DNA of 52,018 nt from Subdoligranulum sp. CAG:314 (GTDB lineage: Bacteria; Bacillota; Clostridia; Christensenellales; CAG-314). The stretch covers positions 335,855 through 387,872 of the forward strand of contig FR900999.1 in assembly GCA_000437915.1 (NCBI GenBank). The letters run 5' to 3'. Below the pieces are notes generated by a model that saw only the letters and a program-made list of their open reading frames with translations, did no database searches and had not been told where the DNA came from. Position 1 is the first letter of the stretch, and each line of letters opens with the position of its first letter. Positions 24,683 through 32,977 of the stretch are shown piece by piece. The position numbers and the translations under genes were made by a program.

Positions 24683-25146
24683 AACTTCTCTTATGCGCGG
24701 TTCTTGTTGCCGTGTGCGGCTGCGGCGGCTTGTTTCTTTCAAAGAAATACAAACGCAAGGAACGGTTGTTTTTCGATTTGAATAATTTTTGTTGCAGCTT
24801 CAACGCCAATCTCGGCTATGAAAGAGTACCAGTTGAAAAACTTTTGGAAAACAACGAAAATCTTTTCGGAAAGGATTTTTCTCAGTTGGCCGAGGGGTAT
24901 TTGTTGGACGGAGAACAGGCGGCGCATTCGGATATTCTTTCGGACAGTCAGGCAGACAAAATCGAGCAGTTTTTCGGATTGATAGGTAGAGGAGACGCCG
25001 CGGCTCAGCGCGAAGCCGTGTCTGCATACGGCGAATATTTCAGGAACGAACTTAAAAATGCGGAAAACGAGAACAAAAGCAAGGGAAATCTGAACAGGAA
25101 GCTTGGATTTTTGCTGGGTGTATTTTTGAGCGTACTTGTATTGTGA
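24679..25146 (+). CDS. spoIIIAB: Stage III sporulation protein AB
   Basis: A 155-residue membrane protein of the SpoIIIA complex, resembling GspF-like secretion components. An N-terminal hydrophobic segment (LLLCAVLVAVCGCGGLFLS) is followed by a charged helical region with NLNNFCCSFNANLGYERVPV-like sequence, and a C-terminal membrane segment (KLGFLLGVFLSVLVL). Overlaps spoIIIAA by four bases and is followed closely by spoIIIAC. Identity rests on layout, length and position more than on strong motifs. Confidence 0.88.
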   Translation: MKLLLCAVLVAVCGCGGLFLSKKYKRKERLFFDLNNFCCSFNANLGYERVPVEKLLENNENLFGKDFSQLAEGYLLDGEQAAHSDILSDSQADKIEQFFGLIGRGDAAAQREAVSAYGEYFRNELKNAENENKSKGNLNRKLGFLLGVFLSVLVL

Positions 25147-25153
25147 GGCGGGT

Positions 25154-25369
25154 ATGGAAGTTGAAATCATATTTAAGATTGCTGCGATAGGAATCCTTAC
25201 CGCGTTAATCAGCGTTCTTCTTAAAAAATCGGACAAGGACGAAATCGCAACTCTTGTCACGATTGCGGGGCTTATACTCGTGCTGCTTATCGTCATAGAC
25301 ATGATTGTGCAGTTGTTCGACGTGATACAGGGGCTTTTCGACCTCAAAGCGCTGTATGAATATTATTAA
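25154..25369 (+). CDS. spoIIIAC: Stage III sporulation protein AC
   Basis: A 71-residue protein with two membrane helices (IFKIAAIGILTALISVLL and VTIAGLILVLLIVIDMIV) and a short tail. Length and pattern match SpoIIIAC, including KKSDKDEIATLV between helices. ATG 25154 follows GAGGCGGG; the frame extends to a TTG at 25136 inside spoIIIAB, which I reject. Overlaps spoIIIAD by 14 bases. Confidence 0.93.
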   Translation: MEVEIIFKIAAIGILTALISVLLKKSDKDEIATLVTIAGLILVLLIVIDMIVQLFDVIQGLFDLKALYEYY

Positions 25370-25742
25370 AATAGTTGCGGTGGGCATCGTAGCGACGATT
25401 TTCATAGTGCTGTTAAAGCCCTCCCGTCCGGAAATAGCCACTGTGCTGGCTGTCGGCGCGGGAATAATAATAACGCTTTCGGTATTGGACGAGCTGTTTG
25501 AAATCGTCTACACCTTTTACGATATTGCCGACAGCACGGGTATAGAAAGAGGAATCTTTTCTTCGATTCTTAAAATTATCGGCATAGGCTATCTTACGGA
25601 ATTTGCAAACGGTATATGCGTAGACTCCGGCGCTAAAAGCATAGGAGACAAATTGCAGTTTGCGGGCAAGGTTGTCATTCTTCTGCTTGCGCTTCCGATA
25701 CTCGAAAACCTGATAGAAATAATTGCGGAGATTTTGCCATGA
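25356..25742 (+). CDS. spoIIIAD: Stage III sporulation protein AD
   Basis: A 128-residue membrane protein. Its first half looks like a second copy of SpoIIIAC (IIKIVAVGIVATIFIVLLKPSRPEIATVL), consistent with the known relation of AC and AD. Further hydrophobic helices follow, with ILKIIGIGYLTEFANGICVD, a strongly conserved AD segment, and a hydrophobic C-terminus. Start overlaps spoIIIAC by 14 bases; stop overlaps spoIIIAE by four. Confidence 0.95.
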   Translation: MNIIKIVAVGIVATIFIVLLKPSRPEIATVLAVGAGIIITLSVLDELFEIVYTFYDIADSTGIERGIFSSILKIIGIGYLTEFANGICVDSGAKSIGDKLQFAGKVVILLLALPILENLIEIIAEILP

Positions 25743-26923
25743 AATTACGGAAGAAATACGCCGTGTGGCTGTTGTTTTTATGCGTTTTGCTTATATGCTC
25801 CCTTGCTCCGTCGGTTTATGCAGAAAGCGACGTTGAAAAGGAATTGAACGAAACGATTGACGAGCAGCTGGGAGGAATCGATTGGAGCGGCCTGGAAGAC
25901 TATTTCGACGGATTGGGAGAAGACGACAACAAGCTGTTCGACGGAAGCTTTCTCAAAAAAATAAAAAAAATCCTAGGCGGCGAAATGGATACAACCGCCG
26001 CAAGCTATCTCGGTTTTCTGGGAGATGTGTTTCTCGGCGAGTTCAACAAGGTACTGCCGTCGTTGCTTTCGGTAGCGGCAATCTGCATACTGAGCGGTCT
26101 GATAAACCGCACGAAAACCACGCTTTTGTCCGACTCGACGGGGGAGCTTATTAACTTTGTCTGTTACGGCGTCATAATTCTGCTTGTGTTATCGGGCATA
26201 TGGGAGCTGCTGGACTCGACAAAGGTTACCGTGCTGAGGATAAAACAACTCACAAATGTGGCAATGCCGATTTTGCTCGCCATGATGTCGGCTACCGGCG
26301 CAGCCGTGGGAACAAAGGTATATCAGCCCTCGGTAGCGCTTCTTTCCTCGGGGATAACGGAAATCATAGCAAATATCATTTTGCCTATGTTTATATTTAC
26401 CGTTGTTTTTTCGGTGATTTCCAACCTTTCAAAAAATATCAGGCTGGACAAGCTTTCGGACTTTTTTAAAAAAACCTCGGTATGGATAGTGGGAATATCC
26501 TTCACGGTTTTTACGGGATTCCTGACGGTGCAGGGGCTGACAAGCTCGACGATAGACGGCGTTTCGATAAGGGCAGCGAAATTTGCGACCAAAAACTACA
26601 TTCCGATACTCGGAGGTTATCTTGCGGACGGCTTCGACCTGATTCTTGCAAGCAGCGTACTGATAAAAAACTCTTTGGGAGTGGTGGTTCTGATTTTACT
26701 GGTAATCACCATTATGGCGCCCGTTTTGAAAATCGTTGTTTTCAATCTGGCGTTGAGTTTTGTTACGGCAATAGTGGAACCGATTGCGGGAGACAGGATA
26801 GTTGGTTTTTTGAGCGGAGTAGGCAAAAATCTGACTATATTGCTTGTTTCCATACTTGCGGTGGCTTTTATGCTGTTTATATTGATTATGCTGATTATTT
26901 TTTCGGCAAATACTTTTGTTTGA
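25739..26923 (+). CDS. spoIIIAE: Stage III sporulation protein AE
   Basis: The largest membrane component of the SpoIIIA channel, 394 residues. A signal sequence (VWLLFLCVLLICSLAPSVYA, cleavage likely after AYA-like VYA) precedes a short soluble region, then about seven or eight membrane helices with family segments such as MMSATGAAVGTKVYQPSVAL and VQGLTSSTIDGVSIRAAKFA. The N-terminal domain is acidic (about residues 28-75). Length and order agree with the family. Confidence 0.95.
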   Translation: MKLRKKYAVWLLFLCVLLICSLAPSVYAESDVEKELNETIDEQLGGIDWSGLEDYFDGLGEDDNKLFDGSFLKKIKKILGGEMDTTAASYLGFLGDVFLGEFNKVLPSLLSVAAICILSGLINRTKTTLLSDSTGELINFVCYGVIILLVLSGIWELLDSTKVTVLRIKQLTNVAMPILLAMMSATGAAVGTKVYQPSVALLSSGITEIIANIILPMFIFTVVFSVISNLSKNIRLDKLSDFFKKTSVWIVGISFTVFTGFLTVQGLTSSTIDGVSIRAAKFATKNYIPILGGYLADGFDLILASSVLIKNSLGVVVLILLVITIMAPVLKIVVFNLALSFVTAIVEPIAGDRIVGFLSGVGKNLTILLVSILAVAFMLFILIMLIIFSANTFV

Positions 26924-26933
26924 GAGGTAGCGT

Positions 26934-27422
26934 ATGAATCTGTCCGCGTGGGTATTGTCGATTGTCGGAATAGTGGTGCTGACTCTTATGGTGGACATAA
27001 TCATTCCCGAAGGAAAGACGGGCAAATATATCAAAGGAGTGTTTGCAATGCTCACGGTTTTTGTAATTGCCATGCCGTTGCCCAAAATTTTCAATTCGGA
27101 GTTTGATTTGGAAGAGTTTTTGCAGCAAAACACATCGGCGTCGGCAGATTACGATGTGTTGGAAAATATATATTATATGCGGCTGGAAAGGCTGGAACAA
27201 AAAATAATTACGTCCGCCGAAAGCGAGGGAATAAAAAATATGGAGGTGAAAATAAACGCGCTGAATAACAATTCTTTTGTCGAAATCCAAAGTATCGAGA
27301 TAAATTTAAAAAATGTAGTTATAGAGGGAAAAAATCCTAATATAAATATTGTAGACATCGTAATCGATTTGGTTTCGAAGGCGGCGGAGACGGATAAAAG
27401 CGCGGTGAAGGTTTATGAGTGA
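26934..27422 (+). CDS. spoIIIAF: Stage III sporulation protein AF
   Basis: A 162-residue protein anchored by two N-terminal membrane helices (LSAWVLSIVGIVVLTLMVDIII and a second with GVFAMLTVFVIAMPLP), then a soluble ring-building-motif domain at about 60-162. The conserved ILPEGKTGKYIKGV-type segment between helices (IIPEGKTGKYIKGVF) is diagnostic. GAGAGGTAG precedes ATG 26934. The stop overlaps spoIIIAG by eight bases. Confidence 0.93.
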   Translation: MNLSAWVLSIVGIVVLTLMVDIIIPEGKTGKYIKGVFAMLTVFVIAMPLPKIFNSEFDLEEFLQQNTSASADYDVLENIYYMRLERLEQKIITSAESEGIKNMEVKINALNNNSFVEIQSIEINLKNVVIEGKNPNINIVDIVIDLVSKAAETDKSAVKVYE

Positions 27423-27906
27423 AAAAAACTCCTCGGCAAAGCCGAAAAGGTTTAAGGGGTGGGAGCTTCTTGTAGCGACAGCGTTGTGCGTAGTCGTGGC
27501 GGTCATCTTTTTTTCGGGCTTTTCCGGATTCGATTTCGGAACGAGCGGGAAGAGCGCATCGACTGACGATTTTGAAGCGTACAGGAAAAACCTCGAAAGC
27601 AAGGTCAAAGAGGTTGTGGGCGCAATCGAGGGCGCCGGAAAGGTGGAGGTGGCAATAACCTTCGACGGCACGGTGGAAAGGGTTTACGCCTACGAAACGA
27701 AGACCACGTCCTCAGGCAGCGTAACGGAAATCGTTTTTGCCAACGGCGCGCCCGTTGTAATCAAAGAAGTGCCTCCCGTAGTAAAGGGTGTGGTAATTGT
27801 TGCGGGCGGAGCCGACAATGCGGTGGTAAAATTGAATATTTTGAGAGCGGTGACGGTGCTGCTGGACGTGGATTACAACCGCATCGAAATAATCAAATAC
27901 AAATAA
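27415..27906 (+). CDS. spoIIIAG: Stage III sporulation protein AG
   Basis: A 163-residue protein forming the large ring of the feeding-tube channel. It has a short cytoplasmic start, one membrane helix (LLVATALCVVVAVIFFSGF) and a soluble ring-building domain with the family strands GAGKVEVAITFDGTVERVYAY and VVKGVVIVAGGADNAVVK followed by a final strand DVDYNRIEIIKYK. The beta insertion between them seems short, so the ring domain is compact. Confidence 0.93.
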   Translation: MSEKNSSAKPKRFKGWELLVATALCVVVAVIFFSGFSGFDFGTSGKSASTDDFEAYRKNLESKVKEVVGAIEGAGKVEVAITFDGTVERVYAYETKTTSSGSVTEIVFANGAPVVIKEVPPVVKGVVIVAGGADNAVVKLNILRAVTVLLDVDYNRIEIIKYK

Positions 27907-27938
27907 ATTCAAACGACATTTAAACGGAGGAAATTATT

Positions 27939-28421
27939 ATGTCGAAAACAAAGAAAATCATTTTGCTGGTCTCTATGGTGGTTGTGCTTGCCGTTGCGGC
28001 ATATCTCAACATTATGCTTTTGAGCAAAAAGAGCGGCGAAAACGGCAGCGGAGACGTTCAGTCCACAAGCACGTTTTTCAATACCTGCCGCGAGGACAGA
28101 GATACCGCCCGCAAGGAAGAAATAGCCAATCTCGACGCAATAATCAATGTTGAAGGCGACGAATACGAAACGGCAAGAGCAAACGCCGTCGCTCAGAAGC
28201 AGACAATAGTCAAGGCTATGGAAATGGAAATGCTGCTTGAAAATCTGCTTAAAGCCAAGGGCTTTGAAGACGTGGTTGTGAGCGTGGGCACTTCCTCTAA
28301 CAGCGTCAACGTAATAGTAGCCGCCGACGGACTGACGAGAGAAAACACCGCCGTCATTTACAAAACCGTAGCTACGGAAACGGGATACGAAGCCGATTAC
28401 ATAAGAATACTGCCTATATAA
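27939..28421 (+). CDS. spoIIIAH: Stage III sporulation protein AH
   Basis: Mother-cell membrane protein whose ring domain pairs with forespore SpoIIQ across the intermembrane space. The 160-residue product has an N-terminal helix (IILLVSMVVVLAVAAYLNIML), a linker, then the YscJ/FliF-like domain with the typical TCREDRDTARKEEIANLDAI-like helix, LLENLLKAKGFEDVVVSVG and a final strand. Strong CGGAGG before ATG 27939, 33 bases after spoIIIAG. Last gene of the operon. No strong terminator follows. Confidence 0.94.
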   Translation: MSKTKKIILLVSMVVVLAVAAYLNIMLLSKKSGENGSGDVQSTSTFFNTCREDRDTARKEEIANLDAIINVEGDEYETARANAVAQKQTIVKAMEMEMLLENLLKAKGFEDVVVSVGTSSNSVNVIVAADGLTRENTAVIYKTVATETGYEADYIRILPI

Positions 28422-28439
28422 AAATTTGCGCTTAATTTA

Positions 28440-28468
28440 TTGTAATTTTTTCCGTTTTGTGCTACACT
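28440..28468 (+). promoter_or_regulatory. Sigma-A promoter of the Asp23-nusB-folD unit
   Basis: TTGTAA (28440-28445), 17-bp spacer, TACACT (28463-28468), with TGC before the -10 (extended -10). Confidence 0.75.
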
Positions 28469-28490
28469 ATATTAACTGTGGGGTACAAGC

Positions 28491-28829
28491 ATGAAGGTTA
28501 TCAAGCGCATAAACGCAAAAGGAAAGACCGCTTACAGCAGCGATATTCTGCCTAATATCGTGCTGTGCGCTATGGACGGGATTGAAGGAGTGGTCAACAA
28601 TCGTTTGAGCGACGCCAAAAAGGAAGCGGCTCGTGTCAAGCGTATGATAAGCATCGACGCTTCGGGCGATTTCATTTACGTCGACGTGTACGTAAAGGTC
28701 AGATACAACGTCAACGTGACGGACGTCGCCTGCAAGATTCAGGAATCTATAAAAAACGCCTTCAACACTACGGAATTTAAGGTGAAGGATATAAACGTCC
28801 ATATTGTAGACGTTGAACTTGCCGGCTGA
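28491..28829 (+). CDS. Asp23/Gls24 family protein (YqhY-like)
   Basis: A 112-residue member of the Asp23/DUF322 family, small proteins often encoded next to nusB and linked to envelope stress or fatty acid synthesis control. Features: the alternating-strand core YSSDILPNIVLCAMDGIEGVV, an Asp/Val-rich segment FIYVDVYVKVRYNVNV, and CKIQESIKNAF before a final DINVHIVDVEL strand pair. Position directly before nusB matches B. subtilis yqhY. GGGG lies seven bases before ATG 28491. Confidence 0.88.
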   Translation: MKVIKRINAKGKTAYSSDILPNIVLCAMDGIEGVVNNRLSDAKKEAARVKRMISIDASGDFIYVDVYVKVRYNVNVTDVACKIQESIKNAFNTTEFKVKDINVHIVDVELAG

Positions 28830-28834
28830 AAAAC

Positions 28835-28858
28835 ATACCCTCTGCAAAGGGGGTATTT
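28835..28858 (+). terminator. Weak terminator-like hairpin before nusB
   Basis: ATACCCTC, loop TGCAAA, GGGGGTAT, followed only by TTGAATTT. Probably a partial terminator or processing site inside the operon. Confidence 0.4.
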
Positions 28859-28875
28859 GAATTTGGGAGATTTTT

Positions 28876-29262
28876 ATGAGGAAATACGCCAGAGAAGTTG
28901 CTTTCAGTCTTGTGTTTGAGTATATGTTTACGAAAGCTTTCAATGAAATGGAGCTTGAACAGTTTGATAAAAACAATTTGACGGACGAGGATTTGGATTT
29001 TATCAAAAAGCTGTACAAGGGAGTCGTAGGAGAGTATTCCGACTTGGAAAACAGGGTGGGAGAGCTTTCAAAGGGCTTTAAAATAGACCGTGTGTTCAAG
29101 GTGGACAAGGCGGTGCTTATGATGGCTATTTTCGAGCTGGACAATCTCGATACGCCCAAAAGCGTAGTCATCAACGAGGCGGTGGAGCTTGCCAAAAAGT
29201 TTTCCACGGAGTTTTCCGCCAATTTTGTGAACGGTGTGCTCGGAGCATACGCAAAGGATTGA
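28876..29262 (+). CDS. nusB: Transcription antitermination factor NusB
   Basis: All-helical RNA-binding protein that with NusE promotes antitermination in rRNA operons. The 128-residue product starts MRKYAREVAFSLVFEYMF (usually ARExAlqxLYq) and has FIKKLYKGVVGEYSDL and the C-terminal motif DKAVLMMAIFELDN with PKSVVINEAVELAKKFS and FVNGVLGAYAKD. GGGAGA precedes ATG 28876. Confidence 0.95.
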   Translation: MRKYAREVAFSLVFEYMFTKAFNEMELEQFDKNNLTDEDLDFIKKLYKGVVGEYSDLENRVGELSKGFKIDRVFKVDKAVLMMAIFELDNLDTPKSVVINEAVELAKKFSTEFSANFVNGVLGAYAKD

Positions 29263-29289
29263 AAAAAGAAACAAGGAGAGAATTGATTT

Positions 29290-30138
29290 ATGGCTAAGAT
29301 TCTGGACGGAAAAGCGTTGTCGCAGCGCCTTATGGGTGAATACAAGGCTCGTATCGAAGAAATAAACAGGAATGATTCCATTTGTCTTGCAATGGTTATT
29401 GCCGGCGGAGACCCGTCGAGTCTTCAATACGTAAAGGCAAACGAAAAGAAATGCGTTTCGATAGGAATAAACGTTAAAATCATACAGCTTGATTATGACG
29501 TAACGCAGGAAGCATTGGAAAAGACAATTTCCGAACTCAACGACGACGCATCCGTAAACGGCGTTCTGATTCAGATGCCGCTGCCTAAACATATCGACAA
29601 GCAGCGCGTCGTCAATCTTTTGTCGCCGGACAAGGACCTCGATTGTCAGGGCGACGGAAATATCGTCAGTCTTTACAACAATACCGAGGGATTTTGCCCC
29701 TGCACGCCGTCGGGAGCCATAGAGCTGTTGAAGGGCTACGGCATTTCGCTGAGCGGGAAAAACGTCTGTGTGCTTGGAAGAAGCAGCGTGGTGGGCAAAC
29801 CGCTTGCGCTTATGCTTTTGAACGAAAACGCCACTGTTACCGTTTGCCACAGCAAAACGAGAAGCTTAAAAGAGGAGTGCCTCAAATCGGATATAATCAT
29901 ATCCTGTACGGGCAGAGCGGGGCTTGTGACTGCCGACATGGTGCCCGACGGAGCGGTTGTGCTTGACATAGGTACAAATTTCGTTGACGGAAAACTGTGC
30001 GGCGACGTGGATTTTCAGGCAGTCGAAAAGGTTGCCGGAGCTATCTCTCCCGTGCCCGGCGGCTGCGGTCCCATGACCGTGACCATGCTTATAAAAAATC
30101 TGCTTGCGGCCTACGACAGGCAGCATAAAACCGAATGA
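29290..30138 (+). CDS. folD: Methylene-THF dehydrogenase / methenyl-THF cyclohydrolase
   Basis: Bifunctional one-carbon enzyme linking 5,10-methylene- and 10-formyl-THF with NADP. The 282-residue product has the catalytic lysine region SLQYVKANEKKCVSIGI, VLIQMPLPKHID, DKDLDCQG, CTPSGAIELLKGYG, a Rossmann GRSSVVGKPLALML, and the end PVPGGCGPMTVTMLI. Length is normal. GGAGAG precedes ATG 29290. The stop overlaps xseA by four bases. Confidence 0.98.
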   Translation: MAKILDGKALSQRLMGEYKARIEEINRNDSICLAMVIAGGDPSSLQYVKANEKKCVSIGINVKIIQLDYDVTQEALEKTISELNDDASVNGVLIQMPLPKHIDKQRVVNLLSPDKDLDCQGDGNIVSLYNNTEGFCPCTPSGAIELLKGYGISLSGKNVCVLGRSSVVGKPLALMLLNENATVTVCHSKTRSLKEECLKSDIIISCTGRAGLVTADMVPDGAVVLDIGTNFVDGKLCGDVDFQAVEKVAGAISPVPGGCGPMTVTMLIKNLLAAYDRQHKTE

Positions 30139-31295
30139 TAATAAGCGTAACCCAATTCAACAATTTCGTTAAAGCAATGCTTGAAAGCGAGCCTGTTCTC
30201 AACGATTTGCAGGTTCGCGGAGAAATATGCAATTGCAGATACTCGGGGGCTTCGGTATATTTTTCCTTAAAGGACGAAAATTGTCTTGTCGATTGCTTTG
30301 CGTATACCTCGTCTCTTAAAGAAGATTTGAGTGACGGCGTTTCCGCAATTGTCAGGGGACGTCCGAATTATCTGAAAAGCGGAAGATTTTCCTTTACCGT
30401 TTCTGAAATCAGGACGGAGGACAGGCAGGGCAAGCTTTTTGAAAGCTTTTTGCAACTGAAAGAAAAACTGCGCGCCGAAGGATTGTTTTTGCCCGAGAAC
30501 AAAAAGAGCCTGCCTCGATTCTGCTTTAAGGTGGGAGTTGTCACTTCGGTTTTCGGGGCGGTAATAGAGGACATAAAGAAAGTGGCTCAAAGACGGTGCG
30601 ATTATATCGAGCTTGTCTTTTTCCCCGCCCGAGTTCAGGGAAACGACGCGGTAGAGGATTTATGCGCCGGGTTGGATTATTTCTCCGCTTCGGACGTTGA
30701 CGCGGTTATTGTTGCGAGAGGCGGAGGCTCCTTCGAGGAGCTTAATCCCTTCAACAGCGAACAGGTGGTGCGCGCCGTGGCGCGCTGCTCCGTTCCCGTA
30801 ATTTCCGCAGTAGGACACGAAACGGATTTTACGCTGTGCGACTTCGCCGCGGATATACGCGCGTCTACTCCTTCCGTAGCGGCAGAAATGGTGACTGCCG
30901 ACAATGTTAAGCTTGCGCTCTTTGAGTTGTCGCGCAAAATGAGCGCCGCAGTGACAAACAAGCTGTCGGGTGTGTTTCTTTTTTCTCGCGAGACGGCGGG
31001 GAGACTGATTGCCGGACTTTCGGCAAAAGAATTGAAGCTTAAAAATTTTTATTGCAATGTCGGTTTGCGATTGCTGAGCGGAACGGAAAAAAAGGAGCTT
31101 GCCGCAGAGTCTGCTTTTACGACGCTTTCGCGCAATTTGAAGCTGGCTTCACCGTTGGGCATTCTTGAAAGAGGATACGCCGTTGTAAGAAAAGACGGAG
31201 AAAAATTATTTTCTCCTTGTCAGGTAAAAAAAGGCGACGATTTAGAAATAATACTACGTGACGGAAAAATAAAAGCCTCCGTCGAAACAGAGTAA
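30135..31295 (+). CDS. xseA: Exodeoxyribonuclease VII large subunit
   Basis: Catalytic subunit of a single-strand exonuclease. The 386-residue product has an N-terminal OB fold (VTQFNNFVKAMLESEP, LQVRGEICNCRYSGASVYFSLKD in pieces), then the conserved core VGVVTSVFGAVIEDI, VIVARGGGSFEELNPFNSE, PVISAVGHETDFTLCDFAADIRAST, and a coiled-coil C-terminal region ending LGILERGYAVV. Slightly shorter than E. coli, mainly in the coiled coil. Overlaps folD; xseB follows in four bases. Confidence 0.96.
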   Translation: MIISVTQFNNFVKAMLESEPVLNDLQVRGEICNCRYSGASVYFSLKDENCLVDCFAYTSSLKEDLSDGVSAIVRGRPNYLKSGRFSFTVSEIRTEDRQGKLFESFLQLKEKLRAEGLFLPENKKSLPRFCFKVGVVTSVFGAVIEDIKKVAQRRCDYIELVFFPARVQGNDAVEDLCAGLDYFSASDVDAVIVARGGGSFEELNPFNSEQVVRAVARCSVPVISAVGHETDFTLCDFAADIRASTPSVAAEMVTADNVKLALFELSRKMSAAVTNKLSGVFLFSRETAGRLIAGLSAKELKLKNFYCNVGLRLLSGTEKKELAAESAFTTLSRNLKLASPLGILERGYAVVRKDGEKLFSPCQVKKGDDLEIILRDGKIKASVETE

Positions 31296-31299
31296 AAAT

Positions 31300-31506
31300 A
31301 TGTTGGAAAATTCTTTGAACAAGCTAAAAGACATATCGGATAAGCTTGAGGACGAAAACACTTCTCTTGAGGAAGGAATAAAGCTTTTTGAGTCCGGCGT
31401 TGAAATTCTGGAACAGTGCGCCAAGGCGCTCGGCGAATGCAAAGGCAAGGTCAGCGTGCTTAAAAGCCGATTGGCTACTTTGGACGACATTTTCGGCGAG
31501 GATTAA
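31300..31506 (+). CDS. xseB: Exodeoxyribonuclease VII small subunit
   Basis: A 68-residue helical protein that wraps the XseA coiled coil. It carries the family pattern LEDENTSLEEGIKLFESGV and the later CAKALGECKGKV. Directly abuts ispA (stop TAA then ATG), so the exonuclease and isoprenoid genes are translated from one message. Initiation is probably coupled. Confidence 0.93.
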   Translation: MLENSLNKLKDISDKLEDENTSLEEGIKLFESGVEILEQCAKALGECKGKVSVLKSRLATLDDIFGED

Positions 31507-32286
31507 ATGGAGTTTTTTGAGAAATTTTTATCCCATACGGAAAACAGCAGAGCGTTGGAGGCAGCGCTCTATACGTTGAGAAACGCAGGCAAGAGAATAC
31601 GCCCCAATCTTGTTTTCAAAACCGCCGCGCTGTTCGACGTCTATGACGAAAACGTGGAAAGGATAGCATGCGCTGTTGAGCTTATACACAATTATTCCTT
31701 GATTCACGATGATTTGCCGTGTATGGACGACGACGATTTCAGAAGGGGCAAGCCGAGCTGCCACAAGGTTTTCGGCGAGGGGACTGCCGTGCTTGCAGGC
31801 GACGGGCTGCTCAATCTTGCCGCAGAAGTGCTTTGCGGCGGACTTTGCGGAGAAAAATATTTCAAAGCCATGGGCAGACTGTTTTCCCGTACGGGTTTTA
31901 ACGGTATGATAGGAGGTCAGTCCTGCGACATAGACGAGAAAAAGCAAAACGACGAAAGCACGTTGCTGTTTTTGACGGAACGGAAAACAGTCAGACTGTT
32001 TGAAGCCGCAATGCTGTCGGCGGCGGACTATTGCGGAGCGGACGACTCTCAGACGCGCGCGCTCGGCGATTTTGCCAAGGCGTTCGGCTTTGCCTTTCAG
32101 ATAAAGGACGATTTGCTGGACGAAGGGACGGAGCCGGATAAGCTTACTTTTGTTTCCGTTTACGGCGAGAGAGTGAAAGCTCTGTTGCGGGAATATTCGC
32201 TGAAAGCAGAAGAAAGTATGAGTCTGTTTAAAGACAAGTCGGGCTATTTTGTTGATTTAGTCAAAAAGAATCTTGACAGACAATAA
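31507..32286 (+). CDS. ispA: Polyprenyl synthetase (farnesyl diphosphate synthase)
   Basis: Condenses isopentenyl and dimethylallyl diphosphates to geranyl and farnesyl diphosphate, the substrate of UppS. The 259-residue product has the first aspartate-rich motif DDLPCMDDDD (68-77), the arginine region after it (FRRGKPSCHK), the second motif DDLLD (201-205) and GMIGGQSCDID between them. The length is about 30 residues below typical FPP synthases, with a trimmed C-terminus. Last protein gene before the OLE RNA region, the known neighbourhood of OLE. Confidence 0.94.
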   Translation: MEFFEKFLSHTENSRALEAALYTLRNAGKRIRPNLVFKTAALFDVYDENVERIACAVELIHNYSLIHDDLPCMDDDDFRRGKPSCHKVFGEGTAVLAGDGLLNLAAEVLCGGLCGEKYFKAMGRLFSRTGFNGMIGGQSCDIDEKKQNDESTLLFLTERKTVRLFEAAMLSAADYCGADDSQTRALGDFAKAFGFAFQIKDDLLDEGTEPDKLTFVSVYGERVKALLREYSLKAEESMSLFKDKSGYFVDLVKKNLDRQ

Positions 32287-32291
32287 AAATG

Positions 32292-32320
32292 TTGCATTTT
32301 TGGCGCAAATATGCTAATAT
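32292..32320 (+). promoter_or_regulatory. Sigma-A promoter for the OLE RNA
   Basis: TTGCAT (32292-32297), 17-bp spacer, TAATAT (32315-32320), with TGC before the -10 (extended -10). The start of transcription would be near 32327, about 13 bases before the closing helix of the RNA. Confidence 0.7.
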
Positions 32321-32339
32321 AATAACAGTGATATAATCT

Positions 32340-32919
32340 ATTGGTGGTGCAGTATTCTAGTCAGGCGTCGTTGCGTTGAGGGCGGGGATAAAATATCGCC
32401 AAAGGGCACATCGATGAAGTTTCTTGTGCTTGCTTCCGTTGCCCAAACGGGGGCTTGTGCTGGGAGTTAAGAGCTTTGGGTAAGTCGTAACGGCATACGA
32501 CCTATCCCATTGTTCGGGGAGACTCTATAGGGTAGACCTTCTTTTAAGCCGGTTTACTCGTAGAGATTAAACCTGCTATGCGGTGACAAAAAGCTGTGTA
32601 CAGAGTAGCCTGCTTTGAGTGAAGTTTCGGGATTAAAGAACACGAAGTCCGACGTTGGCCGACTGAGGGCGGAGATTGCTTTATGAAACTGACTTTGCAA
32701 AAGAAGCTAAACGCATCGGTGTCTGTTAAGGAAAACTTCTAGACTGTTTTCGGTAGCTCAGGGATTATAGTACGGACTTAGTGGCGATTCAGTTGCGTGT
32801 TCGGAGACGACGCGCTGCCGTGTTTAAAAGGAAACTGCTTTTTCGGCGACGAAGAGTACGCGACAGGGAAACCCTACTGAACCTATGCCGTAAGGTTTAT
32901 CTGAGCTATTACCACCAAT
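32340..32919 (+). ncRNA. ole: OLE RNA (ornate, large, extremophilic)
   Basis: About 690 bases (32287-32977) carry no plausible protein frame. The segment is bounded by a perfect 9-bp long-range helix, ATTGGTGGT (32340-32348) with ACCACCAAT (32911-32919), enclosing about 580 bases, near the roughly 600 nt of known OLE RNAs. Local hairpins include GTCGTA/TACGAC nested in TGGG/CCCA (32477-32509), GGTTTA/TAAACC with CTC/GAG (32551-32573) and AACCT/AGGTT (32880-32897). It lies between ispA and dxs and directly before a gene for a four-helix membrane protein, exactly the published OLE-oapA context. OLE forms a membrane ribonucleoprotein with OapA and affects Mg2+, alcohol, cold and energy stress responses in Halalkalibacterium halodurans. 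Identification rests on context, size and structure; I could not run a covariance search. Confidence 0.9.
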
Positions 32920-32938
32920 TCTTATATCGTGAGACGTT

Positions 32939-32967
32939 ATTCTAAACCGAAAGGCTTAGAATTTTTT
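32939..32967 (+). terminator. Intrinsic terminator between OLE RNA and oapA
   Basis: ATTCTAA (32939-32945) pairs with TTAGAAT (32956-32962), CC pairs with GG, the loop is GAAA, and TTTTTT follows. It would define the OLE 3' end and make oapA depend on read-through or another promoter. Confidence 0.8.
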
Positions 32968-32977
32968 AATAATAAAA

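Noticed and set aside
32287..32977. Possible group II intron, large riboswitch or decayed gene instead of OLE RNA
   Set aside because: No reverse transcriptase, no intron domain V-like end, no frame fragments, and the neighbours ispA, oapA and dxs match OLE context.
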